A stretch of 64,000 nucleotides of DNA from Prosopocoilus inquinatus (GCA_036172665.1 CM069876.1:48639001-48703000), one strand, 5' to 3'. Shown: positions 34,216 to 45,612, numbered from the stretch's first letter. The notes: generated by a model not told the origin, from the sequence alone. Made by a program: numbers and translations.

Positions 34216-36997
34216 CGTATTAAGTTTTCCTTAATAAATAAAAAGCGCCGCAGTTATTATTTTATTTACTTATACGAGCTCAAGTCGAAGTTATTTATTA
34301 TCAGGAAAGAACGTTCACGCATGAGCTGCGCATCGCTTCAAATTGAAATAAAATTTCGAAGGACTTACAGAGAATAAACTTGCAATGAAGAAAAAAAAAA
34401 AGAAAGAATTTTAAATTACGAATGCCTACGGACCTGGGTCTAAAGAGAGGAGCGCAATGCGACGATATGAATTCTTTTTCTACTATGCGTAATAAAAATC
34501 AAGAGATTGTGAATTCGCCAAAGGAAAATAAAAAATTCGAACGAGTTCAGACGTACATAGAGTGTTTCACGAGTTTTTCTTAGAAGTACGTCTGAAAGCG
34601 TGAATATCTTCCGAAAAATCAATCGATCCTCTTTTTAAATTCTTTAAAATTTAATTTAATCTGTGGAAACTGTAAGAAACCGGAATTCTGTGACAATTAA
34701 TCAACAACTTATTGTTCAAGTTAATACGAAACGTGTTCTATTATGCAGTGAATTGAAACATTGAGACTTTACTACCTCCTCCTCGACTTATTTGAAAGCT
34801 CTTGCAAAAAGCCACACGCGCATGGAGAGTAGCGAAATTCCCTAGCTCCGATGAGGAGAGATGGGCAGTGGGTCGAACTTCAACGATAATTTATTTAAGG
34901 TTGTCCAAAAGGAATCTTGTCTATGTCAACGCATCTCCACGAAGGTATCTCTTCGAATAGTTATTCCAAGGCTTTGATTAAGTTAACTTAAGAGAATTGT
35001 TAAGGTAATTAATTAATCAATCAGACTGTCAGCGGAACGTTTGACAACAAGAAATGCGTGCTACCTAACTGAACAGAAGCAAGATTCAGTTTCAGTTTCA
35101 GTCGTGACTAATGTGCGGGTGTTAATTAAACGCGGCAAAAAATTGGTGACGAGAACTTTACGTACGAAATAATAATCACCAAACAGGAGAAATGCGTTTG
35201 CAAAATTGCAAAAGATGAGGCAATCCTGTACAAAAATAGAAACTCCGAAAGAAATTATTTATTTAGAGCCATAAAAGGATGCATCGAAAATTTTACACCA
35301 TTTTCGAACGTCACCTGTCACCTAATCGTAACCCGAGACGAGGACGGAATCAATGACGCAACTTATGCAATTATCTTTAACATCGTCAGAAGTAAAACGT
35401 CGCCGAATATGTGGTGGACTTAATGCCACCAAGCGAGTACAGTACTTAAAACATCGGATCAAACTTTACGAACATTTCCAGGCAACCAACATTAAACAAA
35501 ATACAGATAATGCAAAAATATTAATTGCAAGTGGAAGCCACCTTTAAAATAATTCCAAATTTAACCATTGGCGGAGGATTCGTCATCAGTTTCACAAATA
35601 ATCAAAATTTGTATCTAAATGTCTTTGGCGTGAAGCGTCCGAAGCAACGTTAAACATCGAATAAAATATTCGGCGTTAAGCGCCCAAAACAAATTGTTAA
35701 GGCCGTAGCGCAATCAATCGGAAGACTGTTCTGCAGTCTCCCCCACGTTGGCGTATGAAGACGTCGATACCACAGCTACAGCGGTCTCATCATCGTAAAC
35801 CGGAATTAGTAGAACGTCGAAAAAGCGTCGTTTTTCTAAGCACATGTAGCTAAATGTAGCTCGTCACCGAAACGAAAGCTTGAACCCTCACCAAAACAAG
35901 AAACTTGTAACCAAAGCGAAAAGTTGTTTACAAAAAGCAAGAAGCCTGCGGAAGAAGGAAAGCTCATCAATAGTAATGTGAAAGAAAAGAGAAAGCAACA
36001 GTCGAAAACCTGTCCGGACGAGCCTGGCACAACTCAACGTCCTACCAGCGCCTAATCATAATCGTCGAAAAATGTTCGAAAGCAGGGTTTGCACGAAACG
36101 AAACCATCACGACATCAGCAGGAACCAACGAGCATCAACCTGACGTGAGAGAATCCCAATCACGTAAAAGGGCGCGAGCGAAACCAATTTAAACCGTCCG
36201 TCGAAATATTAACTGGCAAGAACTGTGATTCTCTTGCTCGGATAACGCAGAAAAAAAATGAGGCGGCGGCGGAAACTTAATGACCGTCGCGCCGTACGGA
36301 ATAACAATCACGAAACAGGTGAAATGTGTTTGCAAAAGATGAGGCAATCCTATATACAAATAGAAACTCCGAAAGAAATTATTTATTTGGAGTCATAAGA
36401 GGATGCATCGAAAATTTTACACAATTTTATGGCTGGAGTATTTTAAAACGACTGCGCAAAAAGCGTGGACGATAAAACGCAGAGATCATTTGGTGTTTTA
36501 CACATTTAATTACGCCAGCAACGAAGACCTACGATGGTAAAAACAAACAACTGTTTTTACTGCGGTAAAGAAGACAAGACAGGCGCGGCATGACGCGCTT
36601 TCTCGCACACGCGGTTTCCTAAGATGATGCAATCGAGGATAAAAAATGTGAGTCGAACTTAACATGCAGGTTGTTTACTTAAAAGCGGTTTTTCCACACC
36701 ATAACATTCGTTCAACACAAAAAGATACGTCCAAGGCTAAGAAATAAATCCAAAACCGAAAGATGCGTCTAAATAGACACTAGAACCTATGAAAAAACCA
36801 AACCGGAAATTTTAATGACTGAAGCAAACACGTCGCAGATTCGCACAACTTACCTGTGTTACTCGCAGGCTCTTAATTAGGGCAGAATTGGACTGACGTT
36901 GCAGAGTAGTTTCGGAATCGGACAAAGTTTTAATTGAGTTACATTCCTTCGGATTATAATTGTCAAGACTAATACGCAACCACCCAAGTACGAATGG
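34216..36997. repeat. Mixed dispersed-repeat fragments, no gene
   Basis: 34855-34925 is an inverted, diverged piece of the 279-bp unit (GTGGGTCGAACTTCAACGAT). 35160-35295 and 36295-36425 are direct copies of each other (GAAACTCCGAAAGAAATTAT, GGATGCATCGAAAATTTTAC). 36075-36245 matches 57690-57870 (AGGGTTTGCACGAA, AACATCA/GACATCAGCAGGAACCAAC). Parts of 35040-35140 resemble 7.1 and 12.2 kb. The remainder is unique. Confidence 0.55.
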
Positions 36998-37030
36998 TCG
37001 GACACTTATTCTGAATCACCCTGTATATGT
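36998..37030. other. Sequence resembling an insect transposon terminus
   Basis: The reverse complement reads ATATACAGGGTGATTCAGAA, a pattern common at ends of insect repeats. A similar TATACAGGCTGTCCCAAAT (reverse complement) lies near 4599-4617. No partner end was found for either. Confidence 0.35.
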
Positions 37031-37675
37031 TCATAATATAACGTTAATTTTGAGGTATTAATTAATAGTGTCCTATTATAGAAAAGCTTTCGTGTTCATT
37101 TCGACATCCATTAGTGGGTCCCAAAAATCAAAAGTTCAGGGCTCAGAAGCCCCCCAGTTGTAAAACTACCCCGGGAATATCGTTAACAGCGTTAATTAAT
37201 AATTCCTGAGCGAAAGAGCGCACGCAAATTCCGGGGCGATTTTGTGAAATTCGGCCGCCCGTTCGTTCCTCTTAATTATGCACAAAGTATTCCGTCGACG
37301 GTGGCGGCGCGGCGGCGAAATATTTCTGCGACGGGGCCGCAGATCCAAAATTTCAGGGGCGAAGTAATCCGGAAAATCCCCGCGCGCGCTCGCAGAAATT
37401 GAGCCGTCGCGATTAACGCCGCAAAAACGCCGATTAAAAAATTCCCCGATCGCTCGATCTTAAATTAATTTAATTTGATGATAAAATTCAAATCGAAAAG
37501 CAGGCGAACGCAAGGTCTTGCAAACGGCCGGGGGTGCACCTGCACGACCCCTTCGATATCGTTTTCCTTCGTCGCAACTCGGAATTATACGTTCCCATAA
37601 ACACAAAAAAAACGCATTTCACAATTTTATAAAAATCTTATGTAATGAAGCTTTTTTATTTGTTAAATTGTAGGA
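37031..37675. other. Gene-less sequence, CpG-rich in part
   Basis: CpG-rich at about 37180-37410 with CGGCGCGGCGGCG near 37303. No repeat or coding signal was seen. Confidence 0.4.
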
Positions 37676-37860
37676 CGTGCGGACGGGGGTTGGAGCCCAC
37701 CTTTCAACCACCTTTTCGTCCGCAATTCTTTTAAACAAACCCTACAAGTTTGGATCTCGATTGTCTTTGTGAGCAGGTAGCGTTTTCTGGTTCTGCTAAA
37801 AGCCAGAAATCGATTTCCAAATTGTTTTCCCCGAATCGCTCGAACGGCGCCTACTTGCAT
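37676..37860. repeat. Dispersed repeat, mate at 4785-5000
   Basis: GACGTGCGGACGGG, CTTTTAAACAA, TTGGATCTCGATTGTCTTTG and AAAGCCAGAAATCGATTT match the 4.8-kb copy in the same orientation. Confidence 0.6.
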
Positions 37861-38779
37861 TTTCGGATTGCCGAAAACGGTCCACTCCTCATCTCTTTCT
37901 CTTACTTACTTACTATAATAATTTAATAATTCAAATAAAAATCTGAATCTTTAAGTAACAAAATATATTCAAGTATAAAAGATTTTTTTCTTACAATAAC
38001 AAAGAGAATACCAACAAAGAACGTGCGAGTTTAATTTAATCAATTAATTAAATTTTAACAATTGGCATGAAGTTGAAACTAGAATATGAAAGAGAGAAGG
38101 GAGGGACTACGTAAATCAGTTTGCTTCTAGAAACCTTTGTTAATAATGATATTTTACTCAAACAACTCGCCCTCACCGGTCGTGGATGCTTCTTAGTTAC
38201 ACTTTATTTAAATTAAATCAGGAAAATTGAATTGTGAAATAGATTTTAAATTTTACGACGACGAGGAATTTTTCAGAGGCGTGTCACACAGACTGAGTCA
38301 TACTCGGAACTCTCTCGCGCTTTCTTCTCTGATCCTGTTTTATTACGGGTTTTAGGGTGACGTGCTAATCCCGGGGTTTCCCAGAAATCCCAGGCACTGG
38401 AAGCCGCATTTCGGGGCAAGGCACGGGGCTTTCCAATGAGCTACCGTTGGTTTACGTTCTGCAAAGCAGTGCAATGCAAGCCTGTTCTTTCCTTTTAACA
38501 TAAGACCTCGGTACGATCTCATTTCTAGGCACTCTGCAAGCTGGCTAATGCTTTCGTTACATAAACCGCGTGTGTTTAATTTCGTTTTTTTCTGATAAGA
38601 CACAATTCGCAGCGAGTTTTAATTCAATAAATTATTTCAGTTAAATAAAGTGTACTGAATTGCACAAAAAGAAACGAAAAGAAGCTGGATTCTAAAAAAG
38701 CCCCGATCCTGATACGGAGAAAAGAAAGATGTAGAAGGACGAAAAAAAAATTAGGAATCCATTTGTCGGAGGGATCAAG
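37861..38779. other. Gene-less, mostly AT-rich sequence
   Basis: No repeat or coding signal was recognised apart from short ORFs without domains (for example 38352-38603 on the minus strand). Confidence 0.4.
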
Positions 38780-39292
38780 GATATCACCCCGAACCCCCCC
38801 CCTCCCCTCCCCTTGAATCAATTGGCCATTTATGTGCATACGTAACGTGATAAAAACCTAGCGGCGCAAGAGATTTGCGTCCGCGTGTTCGAAGGTGAAC
38901 GGACAAAATGCCTAGTGATTGGCCCAGAGGGTAGGCAACTTAAATCACTCTGGTGACCGAAATTTAACGGAATTAGTGTGTAGTACCCCCCGCCTTCTCT
39001 CTTCCTCTAAGGGTATGTTTGGAGAATTTCGTGCGAAGAAGAATCTTAGGCGATAATGTTTGGAATAGCCTTTAGCTCCCCCCTCCCCTCCCCCCACATC
39101 TTCAATTGAGTTAGATCCAAATTTCGTGGATTCACGAAATTAATTAATCCAAAAATGACATCAGAATTCAGCTAGGACAAACGGCTAGGCCGCTAGAGGA
39201 CAAGAAAAAAATTTTTCTTTTTTTTCTTGTATATCCAAAATTTTGAATCGCTGTGAAAGGCAATGATTTAAATCGGTCTGACCGAAATTTAA
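38780..39292. repeat. Poly-C dispersed repeat copy
   Basis: C runs near 38795 and 39080. AAATCACTCTGGTGACCGAA, AATTGAGTTAGATCCAAATT, CAAAAATGACATCAGAATT, AGCTAGGACAAACGG and TTTTGAATCGCTG match the array at 22-24 kb. Confidence 0.7.
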
Positions 39293-39340
39293 CCGAGGGG
39301 GGGGAGGTTATATAAAGAAATCAACCGGAAACTTCTAGTC

Positions 39341-39490
39341 GCCTTTTGCGACATGCAGATTTTACATCGGAAGTATTCTAGGAGAGCCCGCACATACTTC
39401 CGACGTAAAATCTGCGTGTGGTAAAAGGTGACCGGAAGTTTTAGGTCGGAAGTACTTCCGACGTAAAATCTGCGTGTCGTAAAGTAACTT
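39341..39490. repeat. Hairpin of the ACGACACGCAGA motif with an extra inverted copy
   Basis: The arms 39341-39375 and 39395-39429 pair with a few mismatches (GCAGATTTTACATCGGAAGT and its mirror) around ATTCTAGGAGAGCCCGCACA. A third, inverted copy follows at about 39449-39487 with the same tail as at 32.3 kb. Confidence 0.75.
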
Positions 39491-40224
39491 CTGGTTGCCA
39501 AACGAAGAAATCCTAACCTAAAAAGTATTTCTCCGCATTTCTCAATTTCATAAGGACATTCTCGTGTAAAGCTTTTTTTGGTCGTGTTAAGTGTCGGTGT
39601 GAGGGTTGCCGGAGTCATGTAAATTGTCTCTTTCTTTTTGTAAATTCAAAGCGTCCACCCTCGAAGTCAACTGTAAGAAGGACCTCTCGCACAAAAAAAA
39701 AATAAGAAAAAAACACCGGGCCGCATAGTTTCGCGAACGTAAACAACAATCCGGAAAGTGTATTAAGCGCGCACAAAGTCCGGGACGATCGGGACGCTCC
39801 TCCGGAAAATTGTCTCGTCTCGTCTGAAGTTTGCTCCGCCGCGTCAATTTCAAAGGACCCGATTTTCTTTGATCCGCTCGCCGGCGACTTTTTACGGGCG
39901 AAATTAAACCAGACGCCGCCGCCGCGCCGTTCGGGAAGTTATGAATGCATAGGACAGGCGACCACCTTTTGATGCAACTCATCCGTGTGCTTGCGTCGAT
40001 CAAAGAGGTGCACGCGAATCGACGTTTCGCCGATGGAAGTCAAGCTGTGACCCGGGAATACAAAGAAGTTATGAGTTTCGACGTTTCGGAATTGAATTTT
40101 CGAGCCACATCAAGGTGCAATACGCTTTTACGCTTAAAGTGCCGATGTCTAGTGCACCCATTTAAGCAAGGCGTAAATATCATTATTAAGATCGTGATAC
40201 TTAATCGGGATCATACTCTGGCCA
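39491..40224. other. Gene-less, CpG-rich sequence
   Basis: Unique apart from short CCG runs near 39911. The 138-residue minus ORF at 39587-40003 and the 94-residue plus ORF at 39945-40229 have no domain and no matching splice sites. Confidence 0.4.
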
Positions 40225-41320
40225 GATGATTCTCTGGGTCGTCTTAGGCCGGATTATTCTCGCGACGGCGACGTCTTAGGCCTGATTAGTCTCGGGCACA
40301 TCTTAGACCTGATTATTCTTGGAGTCATCTTAGGCCCGATTATTCTCGCGACGGCGACGTCTTAGGCCTGATTAGTCTCGGGCAGGTCTTAGACCTGATT
40401 ATTCTTGGAGTCATCTTAGGCCCGATTATTCTCGCGATGGCGACGTCTTAGGCCTGATTAATCTCGGGCACATCTTAGACCTGATTACTCTTGGAGTCAT
40501 CTTAGGCCCGATTATTCTCGCAACGGCGACGTCTTAGGCCTGATTAGTTTCGAACACATCTTAGACCTGATTATTCTTGGAGTCATCCTAGGCCCGATTA
40601 TTCTCGCGACGGCGACGTTTTAGGCCTGATTAGTCTGGGGCATGTCTTAGACCTGATTATTCTTGAAGCCATCTTAGACGCGATCATTCTCGGAAGCGTC
40701 CTAGGCCCAATTATTCTCGCAAGGGCGACGTCTTACGCCCGATTAGTCTGAGGCCCACTTAGGTTTGAGTATTCTCAGAGTCGTCTTAGTCTCTATCATT
40801 CTCGGAGTCATCTTAGGCCTCATTATTTTCGCGATGGCGACGTTTTAAGCCCGATTAGTCTCAGGCCCGCTTAGGCTTGAGTACTCTCCGAGTCATTTTA
40901 GGCCCGTATCCATAAACTAAACTTACTATGCTATGCGTTAGTTTATACAATTCGCCATAATTCATAAACTGTTATCACGTCACGTAATCAGTGAGAATTT
41001 AAGAACATTTTATGAATTACTTTCCCAAAATGCGGGAAATACGTAGGGTTTACGAATTACAGCGAATCGTAAACAAACGCATGGCGTAAGTTTTGTTTAT
41101 GAATATCGGCCTTAGTCTCGATCATTCTCGGAGTCGTCTTAGGCCTGATTATTCTCAAGACGGCGACGTCTTAGGCCCGATTAGTCTCGAACCCACCTTA
41201 GGCCGGTTTATTCTCGGAGTAGTCTTAGGTTCGATCATTCTCGGACTAATCTCAGATCATTCTCGGGACATCTTAGGCCAGATTAGTCTCGGGACGTCTT
41301 AGACCTGGTGACTATCAGGC
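40225..41320. repeat. 86-bp CTTAGGCC array
   Basis: ACGTCTTAGGCCTGATTA recurs at 40271, 40357, 40443, 40529 and 40615, a strict 86-bp step. Within each unit three sub-units of about 28 bp repeat (TCTTAGGCCTGATT..., ATCTTAGACCTGATTATTCT, ATCTTAGGCCCGATTATTCT). The array decays after 40690 and is interrupted by an inserted element at 40901-41111. It belongs to the CTTAGG family filling the upstream region. Confidence 0.9.
40901..41111. mobile_element. 211-bp PIF/Harbinger-like MITE
   Basis: The left end GGCCCGTATCCATAAACTAA and the reverse-complemented right end GGCCGATATTCATAAACAAA continue in register through AAACTTAC and ATGCGTT for about 40 bp with scattered mismatches. TTA stands on both sides (40898-40900, 41112-41114), a 3-bp duplication of the type PIF/Harbinger elements make. 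It has no coding capacity. It interrupts the CTTAGG array, so it is younger than that array. Because TTAGGCC is also the array motif, one end could be misplaced by a few bases. Confidence 0.65.
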
Positions 41321-41985
41321 CTAAGACGTGGATTAGATGCACGCGTATCGACGTTTTGGTCGACGAACCCGGGGTATACCAAAGAAGTTATACGAGTATG
41401 TTTCTATTATGTATATATTTTCGTCGAATGCTTACAGAATAGAGGAAAGAGAAAGACAATGTAATAAAAAGTACTGCATTTTTTTTTCCTGGGGCGAGGA
41501 AAATTTTTATTCGAAAATTACGAGCGGCGTAAAACGCGCTCGTACTTTTTGTTGCCGCCGAGTTTGACGTCTCGTTTCGGATCTCTTCATGAGAATTCGG
41601 CCGGAAGTGCTTTGAATATGCCTGGTCGGGCGTGAGGCGGCAGCGGCGGCGGCATTTACATAAGTATATTTTTGCGCATAATTCATACGGTCTCGTAAAT
41701 ATTAATCCCGAATACATTGTCCCTCTGCCTCGCTTCGACTTTGAGAGAATTTGCATTTGAACGCAGCGACGGCGGCGACGGCGACGGTGGCGGTGGCAGA
41801 GTCGCGGGGCGATTTTCCCGCGGCGGGTTTCCCCCTCACCGACTGATCCCAAACAGCGCCTTCTATCGCTAGGTCAGTACATCAAGGCGAAAAGTAAAAA
41901 CCCAATTACCATAATTCCTAAAGAACGAAGTGGATGGGGAGGTGGTGAGGGGGGGAGGCAGTCCAAACAAATAAATTCGACTTAC
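41321..41985. other. Gene-less sequence next to the signal-peptide exon
   Basis: CpG-rich with CGG/CGACGG runs near 41637-41653 and 41763-41800. The 154-residue minus ORF at 41388-41852 is Arg-rich because of those runs and has no domain. A C/T tract (G-rich on the plus strand) lies near 41935-41960 in the intron just after the donor. Confidence 0.45.
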
Positions 41986-42116
41986 CGCATTCACGTAGAG
42001 AATCGGGCCCTTGCTGCTGTGCAATTCTCTTCTTCTTATTCTGCCGGCCGTAACCGAATTCGCCGTGCCGAACACGCCCACTATTAGGACGGTGCTCCAC
42101 AGCATTATGCAAATCT
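41986..42116 (-). CDS. Ccn: CCN family protein, first coding exon (5'UTR end and signal peptide)
   Basis: The acceptor is TTTTCTTTTGTTTTGCAG above 42116 and the donor is GCG|GTAAGTCG below 41986. The ATG is at 42105-42103, leaving about 11 bases of 5'UTR in the exon, so transcription starts further upstream. It encodes exactly 40 residues and ends at phase 0, matching the IGFBP exon. MLWSTVLIVGVFGTANSVTA is a typical secretion signal, with likely cleavage after VTA. The next residues, GRIRRRELHSSKGPILYVNA, contain RIRR, a furin-type dibasic site, before the first domain cysteine. A signal exon preceding an IGFBP exon is the normal CCN layout. Linking it to the IGFBP exon across 27 kb is an inference from strand, phase and gene structure. 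Confidence 0.8.
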
Positions 42117-42235
42117 CTGCAAAACAAAAGAAAAGCGCTCTTAGCGGAAATTAGGTGGGCCCGCTTGGCGGCGCAGGGAGGGGCTAGAATTCATTTTGTA
42201 TACGCCATTAATTATACACCGTTTATATGCAACCT

Positions 42236-44450
42236 TGACCTTGACAAAAAATCGTAAATTTAAAAATTGTCACCGGCACAATGGTTTCCAACATGGTTTT
42301 TTATTGTCGGGACGTCTTAGGCTCGATAATTCTGGGACGCGTCTCTTAGGCCTGATCCATTATCCAGCCTAAGACACGGACACAATCCACATAACATTGC
42401 GAATTCATTTTGTATTTACCATTGAACACTCCTAACCTTGACAGAAAAGCATAAGTTTAAAAATAATCTAGATCCAACGGCTTCCAATATATTTTTTTCT
42501 TAATTGTCGGGACATCTTAGGCTCGATAAATCTCCGACGCATCTCTTAGGCGTGATCCATTATCCGACCTAAGACACGAACCACGATGCGCATAACATTG
42601 CGAATTCATTTTGCGTACACCATTGACTACCCTTGACCTTGAACGAAAAAGTACAAAATTAAAAATTATCCTGGCACAACGGCTTCCAACACACACTTAA
42701 TTTTTTTTTTTTTAATGTCCGGATGTCTTAGGCTCGGTAATTCTCGGATGCGTCTCTTAGGACTGATTATTATCCGGCCTAAGACACGGGGCACGATGCC
42801 CATAACATTCAAAAAGACGTTTGTTTTTTTTTAATTATTCGGACACACTGTGTTACGTTCTTCTTCTTCTTCCTTCTGGTTTTAGGTCTTGAGAAAACTA
42901 AACAAATTTAAAAACTAGGCGGGCCGATTTGTGGCTGGGGACAATTTAATTTTGTTTACATCATTGAACACCCTGGACCTTGAATGAAAAAAAAAACATA
43001 AATTTAAAAATTAGAATAAATCAAAGTAAATTTTTAGCTTTCAACGTGACATTTTAATTTTAATTTAAATTCTCGGGACGTCTTAGGCTCGATCATTCTC
43101 GGACGCGTCTTAGGCCTGATCGCTGTCCGGCCTAAGACATGCACTATGATGTACGGAGCGTTGAAATTTCTTTCTATAATTATTTGGGCGTCCCGGGTCT
43201 TGAAAAAAAAACATAAATTTAAAAATAATCCGAGCATGACGTAATTAATTTTTGGATTCCAATATAACTTTTTAATTTTCTCGTCTTAGGCCTGATTAAA
43301 ATACATTCTAAGACGTACACCACGACGCATATAACATTGATTTTTTTTTTTTTTTGGAATTATTCATGCACCTTGGACCTCGAAAAAAAAACGACGCGGT
43401 ATAGTTTTGGCTTCCAATATGACATTTTAATTTTTTTTTTAATTCTAGAGGCTTCTTAAGCTCTATCATTCTTGCACTCGTCTTAAGCCTGATCATTGTT
43501 CAGCTTAAAACATGCACCAGGGTGCACATAACATTGAAAAATTATTATTTTTTTATTATTTTGACACCCTGGAATTTGAAGAAAACATAAATTTAAAAAA
43601 CTATCCGAGCACGACGTAACGACGGCGGTAAATTTTTGGCTTTCAATATGACATTTTAATTTCTTTTTTAATTCTCGAGACGTGTTAAGCTCGGTCAATC
43701 TCGAGCGTGTCTTAGGCCTGATCATTGTCCGGCCTACACGTGCATCACGATGCACATAACATTGAAGTTTTTAATATTTTTTAATTATTCGGGGGGGCAG
43801 TAGTGCATTTTTGGCTTCCGACTTTAAACCTTGAGAAACTCGAACGAATTTAAAGATTAGACGGCAAAATTTATGGCTGGGGAGAATTTAATTCCGTTTG
43901 CACCATTGAACACGCTTGACCTTGAAGAAAACACGTAAATTTAGAAATCATTCGGGAACGACGGGGGTTGCCATTTTTTTTTTTAATCATCAGGACGTCT
44001 TAGGCTCGATTATTCTCGTTTGCGTCTTAGGCCTGATCGTCGTCCGGCCCAAGCTCCATAACACTGAAAAAAAAAAATTAAAAATCATTTGGGGACGCCG
44101 TGGGGTATTTTTTGACTTCTGATTTTCGGCCCTGAAAAATAAACAATTTTGTTTAATGTATTAAAGGTCCGCCTAGTAAAACTGGGCGAGTCAGTTTTGT
44201 AGCTCTCAAGATATCCAGTAAGGGCCGCAGAAATTTTTGGCGCCCGACCTGATGGGCAATCTCGTAATAAAATAAATAAATTTTTGCTTCCAACACAACA
44301 CATATATATTTTTTTTTTTTTTTTGAATTCTCGGAACCTCTTAGGCTCGATCATTCTCGGACGAGTTTTGAGGCCGATCATTATCCGGCCTGAGACGTGG
44401 ACACCAATGTACACAACGTTGAAAAAAAAAATTAATTAATCGGACACACG
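42236..44450. repeat. CTTAGG hairpin array, ~200-370-bp units
   Basis: About eight units, with the landmark CTTAGGCTCGATNATTCT near 42308, 42514, 42727, 43080, 43447, 43684, 44000 and 44340. After it comes CGTCTTAGGCCTGATCAT, then CCGGCCTAAGACRTGNAC, GATGCACATAACATTGA, T or A runs, CCTTGAAGAAAA, CATAAATTTAAAAATTATCC and TTTTTGGCTTCCAATATGAC. TTAGGCC and GGCCTAA flank a ~12-base loop, so each unit can form a hairpin. Confidence 0.85.
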
Positions 44451-44770
44451 AGATACATTTTTTTTGAAAAAACTAAACAATTTTTTTTTTCTATAAAAGG
44501 TCTATAATTTTAGAAATTATAGCTCTAAACGTACCAATAAAGTAAGGGGCGATACAGCACCACAGTAATTTTTGGCGCCCGACGAGACGTGGGGCGTAAT
44601 AACTGGGGCCCTTCAACGAAAACACAAAAAGCAAGCAAGTAAATACAATCTTCGACGCAGGAATTTTTTTTTTTAATTAAAATTGAATTCGCGCCGCCCT
44701 GCAACAGTAAACAATAGTGTGTTTTTTTTTTTTCTAAACGAAGAGTAAATCCCATCTCATTTTTAATTAG
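44140..44770 (+). mobile_element. Degenerate LTR end with tRNA-Lys primer-binding-site-like sequences
   Basis: CTATAAAAGG (44491-44500), AATAAAG (44536-44542) and CACAGTAATTT are followed by TGGCGCCCGACG...ACGTGGGGC (44573-44595), in the order TATA box, poly(A) signal, LTR end, primer-binding site of an LTR retrotransposon. A more decayed copy, TGGCGCCCGACC, starts at 44238. Downstream CCTTCAACGAAAAC, AAAAAGCAAGC, CCCTGCAACAGTAAACA and AACGAAGAGTAAATCCCATC are shared with 56.5-56.7 kb. No gag, pol or env reading frame is present. The 149-residue minus ORF here is Lys-rich low complexity. Confidence 0.5.
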
Positions 44771-45520
44771 AGCAAAATGCTGTTGTCGCTTTTTTTCGTC
44801 GTTTGTTTGTTTAGCGTTAAAAACAAATTGAAACGAACGAATCCGTGACATAATGGAAGCAGATAACAGAAATAAAATCGGGCAGCGGCGGCGGCGGCGG
44901 CGGTATTTAAATTCCAGACCCGCCGAGTTCGACGCGGGCGTTTTTCTTTTTTCTTTTTTTCTTTTTTTTTTCACATATTGAAACCGTACAGGAGTTATTC
45001 ATGTGTGCGCGCCGCATTGTGGAGCGGAAAAAGGAGCAAAACGAGCGGAGCGCCGCCTCCGCCGCCGCCGTCGATATTTTACATCGGCCGTTTCGCGGCG
45101 CACCACCGCCGCCACCACTTTTATCTCCGTTTCGCCGCGTAAAGTAAACCAAGCCGTGCTTAATGACATGTTAAGGCCGACCGTATTGAAAAACACAAAC
45201 TGCGTGAATTTTAAATAGGACGCGGCGAAGCGGAATTTATGCCGCCCCTGATTCTCTTTTTTTTTCGCCCCCACGAACGCCGCCGCCGAGTGATTTCTCG
45301 CCGGCGCGGCGTACGGTAATTTGAAATATGGATGAGCGGACGGACGTATCGTCGGTTAATATATTTTTCAATATCAATTTCCTCGCCGACGTAAATCGAC
45401 GCTCAAATCGAGCGCGTTCGTTTTATTTATTAATTCGTGCACGATCGAGGTTATTTTGTCTTCCATCGAAAATAAATGTTATATTTCAAATGTTTGAAAA
45501 GTTAATTGCACAATAAAGAA
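44771..45520. other. CpG-rich island with CGG runs, no gene seen
   Basis: CGG runs lie at 44884-44903 and GCCGCCTCCGCCGCCGCCG near 45050-45070; the stretch 44870-45420 is mostly unique and repeat-poor. Overlapping ORFs on both strands (62-91 residues) are Arg/Ala/Thr-rich by composition. This is a candidate regulatory or promoter region only by composition. Confidence 0.4.
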
Positions 45521-45612
45521 ACCGGTGCAAGTAGCAACGCTGGCGTAATAATTTTTGGCGCCCTACGTGGGGCGATTTACGATATACGTAATTGGCGCAA
45601 AACAACGTGGGG
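45512..45612 (+). mobile_element. Third LTR-end/primer-binding-site-like remnant
   Basis: AATAAAG (45512-45518) is followed by GTAATAATTTT and TGGCGCCCTACGTGGGGC (45556-45573, one change from the tRNA-Lys complement). A second, broken copy reads TTGGCGC...AACGTGGGG near 45592-45611. Confidence 0.5.

Larger units (their letters stand above)
14672..41985 (-). other. Ccn: CCN intron 1 (27,314 bp, phase 0)
   Basis: This lies between the signal-peptide exon and the IGFBP exon, bounded by GTAAGT after 41986 and TTTCAG before 14671. It holds most of the satellites, two candidate DNA transposons and the hammerhead ribozyme. An alternative exon inside it cannot be excluded, but none with CCN-like sequence was seen. 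Confidence 0.75.

Noticed and set aside
41388..41852. 154-residue Arg-rich minus ORF just downstream of the signal exon
   Set aside because: Composition comes from CGG/CGACGG runs; it lies in intron 1 beyond a good donor and has no domain.
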